DNA of 64,000 nucleotides from Ensifer adhaerens (GTDB taxonomy: Bacteria > Pseudomonadota > Alphaproteobacteria > Rhizobiales > Rhizobiaceae): NCBI RefSeq assembly GCF_020035535.1, contig NZ_CP083349.1, forward strand, positions 3,789,501-3,853,500, read 5' to 3'. The number at the start of each line of letters is the position of its first letter. Within the stretch, counting starts at the first letter, position 1. The notes below the pieces were generated by a model, which was given only the letters and a program-made list of their open reading frames with translations, was not told the DNA's origin and did no database searches. Below are positions 18,527-26,631 of this stretch, in pieces. Position numbers and translations under genes: made by a program.

Positions 18527-19516
18527 ATGAGCATTCTGAAAAGCAGCCTTACCCGTCGCGCCTTTACCGCCTTGGCCGGCGCCGCGATGATCGCCGGCAT
18601 GTCGCCGGTCGCATCCTTCGCGCAGGACGTGACGATCCCGATCATCGTCAAGGACACAACGTCCTTCTACTGGCAGATCGTGCTGGCCGGCGCGCGCGCC
18701 GCTGGCAAGGACCTGGGTGTCAATGTACCGGAACTCGGCGCTCAATCCGAGTCCGATATCAACGGCCAGATCAGCATTCTCGAGAACGCGGTCGCCGGCG
18801 CACCGGCTGCTGTCGTCATTTCGCCGACGGAATTCAAGGCGCTCGGCAAGCCGATCGATGAGGCGGCGAAGGCCGTTCCGATCATCGGCATCGACTCTGG
18901 TGCCGACTCAAAGGCCTTCTCGTCCTTCCTCACCACCGACAACGTTCAGGGCGGCCGTATCGCTGCCGATGGACTCGCTGCGGCGGTCAAGGAAATGAGC
19001 GGCAAGGAAGAGGGCGAAATCGCCATCATCACTAGCCTTCCGGGCGTCGGCTCGCTCGACCAGCGCCGCGAAGGCTTCCTCGATCAGGTCAAGACCAAGT
19101 ATCCGGGCTTCAAGGTCGTCGTCGACAAATATGCCGACGGCCAGGCGACCACCGGCCTCAACATCATGACCGACCTGATCACCGCCAATCCCAACCTTGT
19201 CGGCGTGTTTGCGTCGAACCTGATCATGGCGCAGGGCGTCGGCCAGGCGATCGCCGAAAACAAGCTCGGCGACAAGATCAAGGTGATCGGCTTCGACAGC
19301 GACGACAAGACGGTCGGCTTCCTCAAGGAAGGCGTTCTGGCCGGTCTCGTCGTTCAGGATCCCTACCGCATGGGCTATGATGGCGTGAAGACAGCGCTCG
19401 CGGTCTCGAAGAAGGAAAAGGTCGAGGCGAACGTGGATACCGGCGCCAATCTGGTGACCAAGGCCAACATGGCCGAGCCGAAGATCGACGCTCTCTTGAA
19501 CCCGAAGGTCAAGTGA
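18527..19516 (+). CDS. Sugar ABC transporter periplasmic substrate-binding protein (CUT2 family)
   Basis: A 329-residue ribose/galactose-type binding protein. A signal peptide of about 33 residues ends at SFAQD. It contains TRRAFTA, which resembles a Tat motif, so Sec or Tat export is possible. The mature part has the Peripla_BP_4 pattern: the AAVVISPTEFKAL hinge region, IIGIDSGADS, and GFDSDDKTVGFLKEGVLAGLVVQDPYRMGYD near the C terminus. With the ATPase and permease downstream it forms a complete importer. The substrate is inferred from neighbours to be L-galactose, L-fucose or a similar sugar. Start: AGAGGAGAAA, then ATG. Confidence 0.9.
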   Translation: MSILKSSLTRRAFTALAGAAMIAGMSPVASFAQDVTIPIIVKDTTSFYWQIVLAGARAAGKDLGVNVPELGAQSESDINGQISILENAVAGAPAAVVISPTEFKALGKPIDEAAKAVPIIGIDSGADSKAFSSFLTTDNVQGGRIAADGLAAAVKEMSGKEEGEIAIITSLPGVGSLDQRREGFLDQVKTKYPGFKVVVDKYADGQATTGLNIMTDLITANPNLVGVFASNLIMAQGVGQAIAENKLGDKIKVIGFDSDDKTVGFLKEGVLAGLVVQDPYRMGYDGVKTALAVSKKEKVEANVDTGANLVTKANMAEPKIDALLNPKVK

Positions 19517-19523
19517 CAACGGC

Positions 19524-19585
19524 TGCGGCGGGCGTCTAGCCTGCCGCACCCGCTTGCGACCGGGAACGAGGACCGGTCGCAAGCG
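19524..19585 (+). repeat. Two consecutive strong stem-loops between the binding-protein and ATPase genes
   Basis: The first has 10-base arms (19524-19533 and 19539-19548) with a single G-T mismatch. The second has perfect 13-base arms (CGCTTGCGACCGG, 19551-19563, and its complement at 19573-19585) around a 9-base loop. No T tract follows. They resemble the hairpins that stabilise the upstream binding-protein mRNA or partly attenuate downstream genes in sugar ABC operons. Confidence 0.7.
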
Positions 19586-19611
19586 ATCTCTGCGATGGGA
19601 GGAATGCGCAG

Positions 19612-21165
19612 ATGACCGAGTTGCAAGAGGCGCGCGACGTCAGGACCGAAGGCCTGCAGGTGGCAACACGCCATCCGGTTCCGAAGGGCGAGCCGATCCT
19701 GGAATTGCGCGCGCTGCAGAAGAAATACGGCGCCGTGGAAGCCTTGAAGCCGGCGTCGCTGACCTTTCTCTCCGGTGAAATTCACGCGATCGTTGGCGAG
19801 AACGGCGCCGGCAAGTCGACGCTGATCAAGCTTCTGACCGGCGTCATCAAGCGCACGTCGGGTGAAATCTTCTGGTGCGGCAAACCCGTCCAGCTCGGTA
19901 CGCCGCAGGAGGCGATCGAACGCGGCATCAACGCCGTGCACCAGGAAGTCGTGCTCTGCGCCCACCTGACGGTGGCGTCCAACATGTTTCTCGGCGACGA
20001 AATCAATCGTAACGGCCTGATGCGAAAACGCGCCATGACCGATGCGGCCCAGCGCGTGCTCGATGATCTCGGCTTCAACCTGCCGGCAGGCGCCGTGCTC
20101 GGCAGCCTGACGATCGGTCAGCAGCAACTCGTCGCCACCGCACGCGCCGCCATGCGCGGCACCCAATTCCTGATTTTCGACGAGCCGACCGCCTATCTCA
20201 CGCGGCAGGAATCGGCGCAGCTCTTTCGCCTGATCCGCAGACTTCAGGCGGAGGGTGTGACCATCGTCTATATCAGCCACCGCATGGAGGAAGTGTTCGA
20301 GCTTGCCGACCGCGTCTCGGTGCTGCGCGATGGCACCCATGTCGGGACCCGCAAGATCGGCGAAACGAACGAGGCGGAGCTGATCGCGCTGATGATCAAC
20401 CGCACGATCGAGCAGATCTACCACAAGGAGCATTTTCCGCCGGGTGACGTCATCGTCGAAACGCGAGGTCTGAGTGGTCCCGGCTTTCAGGATGTATCGC
20501 TGACCGTTCGGGCAGGCGAGATCGTCGGCCTTTACGGGCTGATCGGAGCGGGACGCAGCGAGTTCGCGCTCGGCCTCTATGGCCGACATCGCCCGAGCGC
20601 CGGCGAGGTCTATTGGCAGGGGCGCAAGGTGGAGATCGCCAGCGAACGCACGGCGATGGATCTCGGCATTGCGCTGGCTCCGGAAAGCCGCCGCGATCAG
20701 GGCCTGTGTCTCAACCTGCCGATCGGTCTCAACATCAACCTGCCGGTCTTTAACCGCTTGACGCGCGGCCTGACGATTAACGGCCAACAGGAGCGGGAGA
20801 ATGCCGACCGGCAGATCCGCGACCTGAAGATCAAGACGCCGTCGCGCCGTGTTCTCGCTTCCGCCATGTCGGGCGGCAACCAGCAAAAGATCGTCATTGG
20901 CAAGTGGCTGAGCCATGGCGCCAAGCTTTTCATCTTCGATGAGCCGACCGTCGGCGTCGATGTGGGCACCAAGGCGGAGATCTATCGCTTGTTCGCGCGA
21001 CTCCTGGAAAACGGGGCGGGCATCATCCTGATCTCGTCCTATCTGCCCGAGGTCTACGAGCTTGCGGATCGGCTGCACGTGTTCCGGCGCGGCCGGCTTG
21101 TTGCGAGCCACGACTATCGCGCCGCGAGCCACGAGGAAGTGCTGACGCAGGCGATTGGCGTTTGA
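19612..21165 (+). CDS. Sugar ABC transporter ATP-binding protein (CUT2, two ABC domains)
   Basis: A 517-residue RbsA/MglA-type ATPase with duplicated ABC domains. The first domain has Walker A GENGAGKST near residue 62 and Walker B FLIFDEPTAYLT. The second has the degenerate Walker A GLIGAGRSEF, signature SGGNQQKIVIGKWL and Walker B LFIFDEPTVGVD. The degenerate second P-loop is normal for this family. It would energise import with the downstream permease, 39 bases away. Its N terminus is about 20 residues longer than typical, without a recognisable motif. Confidence 0.92.
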   Translation: MTELQEARDVRTEGLQVATRHPVPKGEPILELRALQKKYGAVEALKPASLTFLSGEIHAIVGENGAGKSTLIKLLTGVIKRTSGEIFWCGKPVQLGTPQEAIERGINAVHQEVVLCAHLTVASNMFLGDEINRNGLMRKRAMTDAAQRVLDDLGFNLPAGAVLGSLTIGQQQLVATARAAMRGTQFLIFDEPTAYLTRQESAQLFRLIRRLQAEGVTIVYISHRMEEVFELADRVSVLRDGTHVGTRKIGETNEAELIALMINRTIEQIYHKEHFPPGDVIVETRGLSGPGFQDVSLTVRAGEIVGLYGLIGAGRSEFALGLYGRHRPSAGEVYWQGRKVEIASERTAMDLGIALAPESRRDQGLCLNLPIGLNINLPVFNRLTRGLTINGQQERENADRQIRDLKIKTPSRRVLASAMSGGNQQKIVIGKWLSHGAKLFIFDEPTVGVDVGTKAEIYRLFARLLENGAGIILISSYLPEVYELADRLHVFRRGRLVASHDYRAASHEEVLTQAIGV

Positions 21166-21204
21166 ACCGATAAAAACAAACTGAGGGATGCAGGGAGGAA
21201 GACG

Positions 21205-22182
21205 ATGAGTGCGGAAACGGTGGAGAGCGGCGCCAGTGCGGCGCCACGCAAGGGCGTAAGCATTCTGTTCGGCCTCACCCTGCTGGGGCTGCTCCTGTTC
21301 CTCTGGCTGCTGCTTGGCCTGGCCACCAACAGTTTCTGGACGCCAAACAACATCAGCAACCTGCTGCGCCAGGGGGCGATGACCGCGATTCTTGCGGTCG
21401 GCCAGACCTTCGTCATCATCACCGCCGGCATCGACCTTTCGGTCGGCGCCGTGGTCGGTTTCACCAGCGTCATCGTGGCATGGCTGCTTGCGGCCGGCAT
21501 GCCGCTCTGGGCCGCGATCATCCTGACGCTCGCCTTCGGGGTGCTGATCGGCGCCTTCCATGCCTTCGGCATCGTGCGCATGGGGCTGCCGCCCTTCATC
21601 ATCACGCTCGCGACCCTGACCTCGCTCCGCGGTATCGGCCTCTTGATCACCAACGGCTCGACGATCTCGATCACCAACGAGGCCTTCACCAATTTCTCGC
21701 GCGCGGACTTCCTCGGTGTGCCGAGCCTGTTCTGGATGGTGATCGTGGTGGCGATCCCGGCCTATGTCTTCCTGCACCTGAGCCGTTTCGGCCGCTATCT
21801 CTTCGCGGTTGGGTCGAACAGCGAGGCGGCGCGCCTCTCCGGCGTCAACGTTCACCGCACCATCTATCTTGCCTATATCCTCTCCTCGACCTGCGCTGCC
21901 TTCGTCGGCCTGTTGCTCGCCTCGCGCATCGGCATCGGCAACGCCACGCAAGCCGAGGGCTGGGAACTGCAGGCGATCGCCTCGTCGGTCATCGGCGGCA
22001 CCAGCCTCTTCGGTGCAGTCGGCTCGGTGCATGGGCCGCTGCTCGGCGCATTCATCCTCGCGACGATCAACAACGGCGCCAACCTCCTGAACGTCAACTC
22101 GTTCTGGCAGCGCATCATCACCGGCGTCCTGATCATCGTCATCGTCTATTTCGACCAACTCCGGCGTCGCAGCGCCCGCTAG
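21205..22182 (+). CDS. Sugar ABC transporter permease (CUT2 family)
   Basis: A 325-residue inner-membrane permease of the RbsC/FrcC type with about ten hydrophobic segments. Motifs include GQTFVIITAGIDLSVGAVVG near residue 65, the typical DLSVG loop, PPFIITLATL, GSNSEAARLSGV and GTSLFGAVGSVHGPLLGAF. It forms a homodimeric channel served by the preceding ATPase and binding protein. A GGGAGGAAGACG ribosome site precedes the ATG. The dehydrogenase gene starts 32 bases downstream, so transport and catabolism are linked. Confidence 0.92.
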   Translation: MSAETVESGASAAPRKGVSILFGLTLLGLLLFLWLLLGLATNSFWTPNNISNLLRQGAMTAILAVGQTFVIITAGIDLSVGAVVGFTSVIVAWLLAAGMPLWAAIILTLAFGVLIGAFHAFGIVRMGLPPFIITLATLTSLRGIGLLITNGSTISITNEAFTNFSRADFLGVPSLFWMVIVVAIPAYVFLHLSRFGRYLFAVGSNSEAARLSGVNVHRTIYLAYILSSTCAAFVGLLLASRIGIGNATQAEGWELQAIASSVIGGTSLFGAVGSVHGPLLGAFILATINNGANLLNVNSFWQRIITGVLIIVIVYFDQLRRRSAR

Positions 22183-22214
22183 GCGCCGACACCGAACATT
22201 CCGTGGGAACTGTC

Positions 22215-23237
22215 ATGAAAGCCGTGCTCTGCCTTGAACCCGGCCACCTGGAGGTCGTTGACCGCCCGCCGGCTGAGAATGTGCCTGACGGTTGGGTGCG
22301 CCTCGCCGTCAGCCATGTCGGCATCTGCGGCACCGACTACCATATCTTCGCCGGCAAGCATCCGTTCCTCAAGTATCCCAGGGTCATGGGTCACGAGATC
22401 TCGGCAACCGTGATTGCCGGTGGCCGCGGCACGGCGATCGCGCCCGGCACGTCTGTCGTGGTGAACCCCTATCTCTCCTGCGGCAATTGCGTTGCCTGTC
22501 GAAATGGTAAGCCCAACTGCTGCACCGCCATCCAGGTTCTCGGCGTCCATACCGATGGTGCCTTCTGTGAAGAGATCGTCGTGCCGGAGGCTAATCTTTA
22601 TCCGGCACATGACCTCACACCGGAGGCGGCCGCCACCGTCGAATTTCTGGCGATCGGTGCCCACGCGGTACGTCGTGCCTCCGCCGGGGCCGGTTCACGG
22701 GCGCTGGTCATCGGCGCAGGGCCGATCGGTCTCGGCACGGCGATCTTCTCGCGCATCGCCGGCCATCAGGTGACGCTCGTCGATACCAGCACCGAGCGGC
22801 TGGACTTTGCAGCCCGAAAGCTCGGCTTCGCCGAGGGTATCGTCGCTGGCGCCGACATGGCGTCACGCATAGCCGATGCGACGGGCAGGGACGGGTTCGA
22901 TGTGGTCTTCGACGCCACCGGACATGGTGGTTCGATGCAGGCCGCTTTTGCCTATGTCGCCCATGGCGGCATCCTGGTCTTCGTCAGTGTCGTGAAGGAC
23001 GAGATCCGCTTTTCCGATCCGGAATTTCACAAGCGCGAGATGACCTTGATCGGCAGCCGCAATGCGACCCGCGAAGACTTCGATCATGTCGTCGCATCGA
23101 TTGCTTCCGGCCTTGTGCCGGTCGAGGCGCTGATCACTCACCGCACGACGCTGGAGGGTGCGGTGGCCGATCTTCCGCGCTGGGCAGAAGAAAAGGCGGG
23201 TCTGGTCAAGGCAATCGTCAAGGTGGCTGCTGCATGA
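22215..23237 (+). CDS. Zinc-dependent alcohol dehydrogenase, L-galactonate 5-dehydrogenase-like (LgoD/RspB type)
   Basis: A 340-residue medium-chain dehydrogenase. The catalytic zinc ligands are in VGICGTDYHIF and MGHEIS, the structural zinc cysteines in SCGNCVACRNGKPNC, and the Rossmann motif in VIGAGPIGLGTAIF. The strings AHAVRRA and SDPEFHKREMTLIGSRNATREDF closely resemble E. coli LgoD (YjjN), from memory; LgoD oxidises L-galactonate to D-tagaturonate and is also 340 residues. That product is the substrate of the UxaB-like enzyme in this cluster. It closes the transporter operon. An upstream in-frame extension out of the permease gene is not used. Confidence 0.8.
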   Translation: MKAVLCLEPGHLEVVDRPPAENVPDGWVRLAVSHVGICGTDYHIFAGKHPFLKYPRVMGHEISATVIAGGRGTAIAPGTSVVVNPYLSCGNCVACRNGKPNCCTAIQVLGVHTDGAFCEEIVVPEANLYPAHDLTPEAAATVEFLAIGAHAVRRASAGAGSRALVIGAGPIGLGTAIFSRIAGHQVTLVDTSTERLDFAARKLGFAEGIVAGADMASRIADATGRDGFDVVFDATGHGGSMQAAFAYVAHGGILVFVSVVKDEIRFSDPEFHKREMTLIGSRNATREDFDHVVASIASGLVPVEALITHRTTLEGAVADLPRWAEEKAGLVKAIVKVAAA

Positions 23238-23558
23238 GCGAGGGCGGCCTTGCTGCATTGCCGCAGGGGCTGCCCCGGACATTCGCTCCATTTTTCCCTG
23301 AAAATGCTCTGCATCGGCTCTCAACGCACGAAAATAGCGGAAAACCGCCAGTTTCGGACAAGCTCGTTTGCAAATCGTCAGGAATCCAGATTCATTCTGG
23401 TCTCAGGCCTTGTATCGAGGCGTGACGGGTATATTTGTTGCACTGCACAAGAAAAATGGTAGTCTGGCACCGATTGCGGACACCAAGACAAACAATCGCA
23501 AGCTTGCGTCCGACCGGGAGCGGCGTTGTCGTTGATTGAACCAAGGGGTACGCTTCCC
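23238..23558 (+). promoter_or_regulatory. Upstream region of phaZ with a PhaR-like TGC-rich site
   Basis: This 321-base gap holds no gene that I can support. TTGTTGCACTGCACAA at 23435-23450 is an imperfect TGC-rich palindrome like the sites bound by PhaR, the PHB-responsive repressor of alphaproteobacteria. A small hairpin (GCGG, AAAA, CCGC) lies at 23337-23348. A weak promoter, TTGCAC then TAGTCT about 16 bases later, overlaps the TGC-rich site. Confidence 0.4.
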
Positions 23559-24833
23559 ATGTTCTACCAGCTCTATGAATTGAACCATGCCATGATGGCG
23601 CCGTGGCGTACGGCTGCCGATGCCATGCGGCTTGCCTTCAGCAATCCGATGAACCCCGTCTCGCACACCTATTTCGGTCGTGCCGCCGCTGCGGGGCTCG
23701 AAGTGTTCGAGCGTTCCACTCGCCGCTATGGCAAGCCGGAGTTCGGACTTCCAACGACCGAGGTCGACGGCGCGTCTGTCTCCGTCTACGAGCGCATCGT
23801 CTGGCGCGCGCCTTTCTGCAACCTCATCCATTTCGAGCGTGCCCTGCCCAAGGGGCGTGCCGCCGACCCGAAGGTGCTGGTGGTGGCGCCGATGTCCGGC
23901 CACTACGCGACGCTGCTGCGCGGCACGGTGGAAGCCTTGTTGCCGCATTCCGACGTCTACATCACCGACTGGATCGACGCCCGCATGGTGCCTCTCAGCG
24001 AAGGCACCTTCGATCTCGATGACTACATCGACTACGTCATCCAGATGCTGCACTACCTGGGGCCGAACACCCATGTGATCGGCGTCTGTCAGCCGGCAGT
24101 GCCGGTCCTCGCAGCCGTTGCGCTGATGGAAGCGGTTGATGATCCGCTGTCGCCGGCGACGATGACGCTGATGGGCGGACCGATCGATACCCGTATCAAC
24201 CCGACGGGCGTCAATCAGCTGGCCGAGCAGCGGCCGATCGAATGGTTCCGCGACAATGTCATCATGCCGGTGCCGTGGCCGCAGCCGGGCTTCATGCGCA
24301 TGGTCTATCCGGGTTTCCTGCAGCTTTCCGGCTTCATGTCGATGAACCTCGACCGGCATCTGATCGCCCACAAGGAGTTCTTTGCCCATCTGGTCAAGAA
24401 CGACGGCGATGCGGCCGAAAAGCATCGGGACTTCTACGACGAGTATCTGGCCGTCATGGACCTGACCGCCGAATTCTACCTGCAGACCGTGCAGGTGGTG
24501 TTCATGCAGCATGCGCTGCCCAAGGGCGAGATGATGCATCGCGGCAAGCGCGTCGATACGACGGCGATCAAGAAGGTGGCGCTGCTCACGGTCGAAGGCG
24601 AGAACGACGACATCTCCGGCGTTGGCCAGACGAAAGCGGCGCAGACGATCTGCACCAATATCCCCGACCATATGCGCATGCACTACATGCAGCCGGATGT
24701 CGGCCACTACGGCGTTTTCAACGGTTCGCGCTTCCGCCGCGAAATCGCGCCGCGCATCGTTGCCTTCCACCGGGAGCACGCGCGTCACGTGAAGCCGGTG
24801 AAGCAGCTGATCAAGGGCGGCAAGTCGGCCTGA
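23559..24833 (+). CDS. phaZ: Intracellular polyhydroxybutyrate depolymerase
   Basis: A 424-residue intracellular PHB depolymerase that mobilises stored polyhydroxybutyrate. The N terminus MFYQLYELNHAMMAPWR is a hallmark of the family. The nucleophile is a cysteine, Cys177 in VIGVCQPAVP, in place of a lipase-box serine, as known for the PhaZa1 class. Later YPGFLQLSGFMSMN and VEGENDDISG, together with the final HYGVFNG histidine, complete the catalytic set. I used the ATG at 23559, 11 codons inside the longest frame, since it gives the canonical N terminus. Confidence 0.93.
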   Translation: MFYQLYELNHAMMAPWRTAADAMRLAFSNPMNPVSHTYFGRAAAAGLEVFERSTRRYGKPEFGLPTTEVDGASVSVYERIVWRAPFCNLIHFERALPKGRAADPKVLVVAPMSGHYATLLRGTVEALLPHSDVYITDWIDARMVPLSEGTFDLDDYIDYVIQMLHYLGPNTHVIGVCQPAVPVLAAVALMEAVDDPLSPATMTLMGGPIDTRINPTGVNQLAEQRPIEWFRDNVIMPVPWPQPGFMRMVYPGFLQLSGFMSMNLDRHLIAHKEFFAHLVKNDGDAAEKHRDFYDEYLAVMDLTAEFYLQTVQVVFMQHALPKGEMMHRGKRVDTTAIKKVALLTVEGENDDISGVGQTKAAQTICTNIPDHMRMHYMQPDVGHYGVFNGSRFRREIAPRIVAFHREHARHVKPVKQLIKGGKSA

Positions 24834-24852
24834 TCCCATGGTCGGCGCCGTT

Positions 24853-24960
24853 TTGACCGCGTAGAGTCAAGGGTTTGTCCGATTCCGGGGGAGGGCGTCT
24901 TGCACAGCCAAGGGCGCCTTCCCACATCGTTTTCATCGGGCCGCATGGGTGGCCCGGATG
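24853..24960 (+). repeat. Three successive stem-loops between phaZ and the DUF2852 gene
   Basis: TTGAC/GTCAA lies at 24853-24870. A large imperfect hairpin spans about 24887-24923 (GGGAGGGCG against CGCCTTCCC). A third, CATC-GGGCC against GGCCC-GGATG, spans 24934-24960. No T tract follows any of them. A rhizobial intergenic palindromic element is possible; I cannot assign a named family. Confidence 0.5.
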
Positions 24961-24979
24961 ATTGCGAGGAATCCTGAAG

Positions 24980-25399
24980 ATGAACCAATCTGCAATGATC
25001 CGTCCGGATTGGACGCCCGCGACCATCGCCCTGATGGTGCTCGGCTTCGTGGTCTTCTGGCCACTGGGCTTGGCCATGCTCGCCTACATCCTGTTCGGCG
25101 AAAAACTCAAGACGTTCAAGAAAGACGCCAACGATACGGTGGGTGGCATGTGCTCGGCATTCAAGCGCGGCGGTCGCCGTTCCAACTGGACGCATCGCAC
25201 CGGCAACGCCGCATTCGACGACTGGCGCGAAGCTGAACTTGCGCGCCTCGACGAACAGCGCCGCAAGCTCGACGAAATGCGCGAAGAGTTCGACACCTAT
25301 GTGCGCGAGCTTCGCCGCGCCAAGGACCAGGAAGAGTTCGACCGCTTCATGCGCGACCGCAAGAACGGCGGCTCCGGCCCGATTGTCGAAGCCCACTAA
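24980..25399 (+). CDS. DUF2852 family membrane protein
   Basis: A 139-residue protein with one hydrophobic segment at about residues 15-38 (IALMVLGFVVFWPLGLAMLAY), a glycine/arginine region (FKRGGRRSNW) and a charged helical part predicted to form a coiled coil (LDEQRRKLDEMREEFDTYVREL). The motif GNAAFDDWREAELARLDEQR is characteristic of DUF2852, widespread in Rhizobiales and of unknown function. The ATG at 24980 has a GAGGA ribosome site. It is followed by a palindromic parS-like hairpin. Confidence 0.8.
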   Translation: MNQSAMIRPDWTPATIALMVLGFVVFWPLGLAMLAYILFGEKLKTFKKDANDTVGGMCSAFKRGGRRSNWTHRTGNAAFDDWREAELARLDEQRRKLDEMREEFDTYVRELRRAKDQEEFDRFMRDRKNGGSGPIVEAH

Positions 25400-25415
25400 T
25401 TTGAAGAAAATGCCT

Positions 25416-25439
25416 CCGGCGTTTCATGTGAAACGCCGG
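25416..25439. promoter_or_regulatory. Palindrome with a variant parS-like core after the DUF2852 gene
   Basis: A near-perfect 24-base palindrome is centred on GTTTCATGTGAAAC. Its 16-base core at 25420-25435 matches 13 of 16 parS consensus positions. The outer CCGGC/GCCGG arms make it equally able to fold as a transcript-end hairpin, but no T tract follows. Confidence 0.45.
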
Positions 25440-25502
25440 ATTACCCATTCGCGTCTCGCGGCCCTGTAGCCGAAAGCCCCGCGAATCGGTTAGAAAGCCT
25501 GC

Positions 25503-26255
25503 ATGTTCCCTTCCTTCAAGCGGCGCATCCAACCTGCACCACCCGCCATGACGCGGCAGATCGAGGTCGCCGGCAAGTCCCTGCCGCTGACGATCAAGCA
25601 GAACGCGCGCGCGACCCGCATGACGCTGCGCATCGAGCCCGGCGGCCGGGCACTGAAAATGACGATCCCCCAGGGCCTGCCGGAGCGCGAGGTCAACGCC
25701 TTTCTCAATCGCCATCAGGGCTGGCTGATGACGAAGCTTGCCCGCTTCTCCGGCGAGAGCCAGATCGAGGAGGGCGGCTCCATCCTGATCCGCGGCATTT
25801 CCCACCGGATCGAGCGCACCGGCAAGATTCGCGGGCTGACGGAAGCGATCCTGGTCGATGGCGAACCGGTGCTGCGCGTCAGCGGCGACGAGGAGCACCT
25901 GAACCGGCGCATCGTCGATTTCCTCAAGAAGGAAGCCCGTCAGGATCTCGATCGGCTGGTGGCGATCTATACCGGCCGCATCGGCCGGCGCGCAAAGTCG
26001 CTGTCGCTGAAGGACACGCGCAGCCGTTGGGGATCGTGCTCGGCCGATGGCGCGTTGAGTTTTTCCTGGCGCATCGTCATGGCGCCGCCAAAGGTCATTG
26101 CCTATCTCGCTGCGCATGAAGTGGCGCATTTGCAGGAGATGAATCACGGTCCCGATTTTTGGGCGCTGTGTGGGAGGCTGTGTCCGGATACGGACGACGC
26201 CAAACGATGGCTCCGCCGCAACGGTACGATGCTTCACGCGATCGACTTTGACTGA
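25503..26255 (+). CDS. YgjP/SprT-like metallopeptidase-fold protein (DUF45)
   Basis: A 250-residue protein with the zinc motif HEVAH at residues 205-209, followed by NHGPDFWALCGRLCPD, the pattern of the YgjP/WLM (DUF45) family. Upstream, KDTRSRWGSCSADGALSFSWRIVMAP is the other family signature. Members are predicted zinc hydrolases, but a natural substrate is not established. No signal peptide is visible, so it is likely cytoplasmic. It stands alone between the DUF2852 gene and the convergent small membrane protein. Confidence 0.85.
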   Translation: MFPSFKRRIQPAPPAMTRQIEVAGKSLPLTIKQNARATRMTLRIEPGGRALKMTIPQGLPEREVNAFLNRHQGWLMTKLARFSGESQIEEGGSILIRGISHRIERTGKIRGLTEAILVDGEPVLRVSGDEEHLNRRIVDFLKKEARQDLDRLVAIYTGRIGRRAKSLSLKDTRSRWGSCSADGALSFSWRIVMAPPKVIAYLAAHEVAHLQEMNHGPDFWALCGRLCPDTDDAKRWLRRNGTMLHAIDFD

Positions 26256-26279
26256 GCGCGCCCAAAGGCTGTGCGTGCG

Positions 26280-26474
26280 TTATGCGCGGTAGCGCAGCGC
26301 TTCGCGGATCTTCTCATCGGTCTTGTATTGGCTCAGTGCATAAACCGACCAGATCGCCGCCGGAACCCAGCCGATCAGGGTCAGTTGCAGGATCAGGCAG
26401 ATGAGCCCGGCAAAGGGACGGCCGATGGTGAAAAACTGCAGCCAGGGCAGGATAAGCGCGAGCAACAGGCGCAT
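26280..26474 (-). CDS. YqaE/Pmp3 family small membrane protein
   Basis: A 64-residue protein with two hydrophobic segments (LLLALILPWLQFF and GLICLILQLTLIGWVPAAIWSVYAL), the pattern of the YqaE/Pmp3 family of stress-linked small membrane proteins. The loop GRPFAGLICLILQLT and IGWVPAAIW are family-like. Several in-frame ATGs exist; I chose 26474 because GGAG lies 6 bases before it. It converges on the DUF45 gene and diverges from trpF. Confidence 0.8.
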   Translation of the reverse strand: MRLLLALILPWLQFFTIGRPFAGLICLILQLTLIGWVPAAIWSVYALSQYKTDEKIREALRYRA

Positions 26475-26631
26475 CATTCTCTCCATTGTGGTAAAATGCA
26501 TATGGTGAAAGCGCGCCTGCCGCGCAAGGGGCGCAACGGCCGCCGGGACATCGTGCCGGAGGCGCTGGCCGGGGCCTCGCGCGTCGGTTTTTGGCTCGAC
26601 TCGCGCGACATTTCATGCAAGGTCGCTTCTC

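Noticed and set aside
19375..22158. A 927-codon open frame on the minus strand
   Set aside because: It runs antisense through the sugar ATPase and permease genes, has low-complexity Arg/Asp/Glu-rich composition and no motif. It is a by-product of high GC at third positions.
24785..24800. GTCACGTGAAGCC within phaZ as a parS-like site
   Set aside because: About 11 of 16 positions match; CACGTG alone is expected by chance in coding sequence.
23403..24839. A 478-codon minus-strand open frame
   Set aside because: It lies opposite phaZ, whose N terminus and active site are characteristic.
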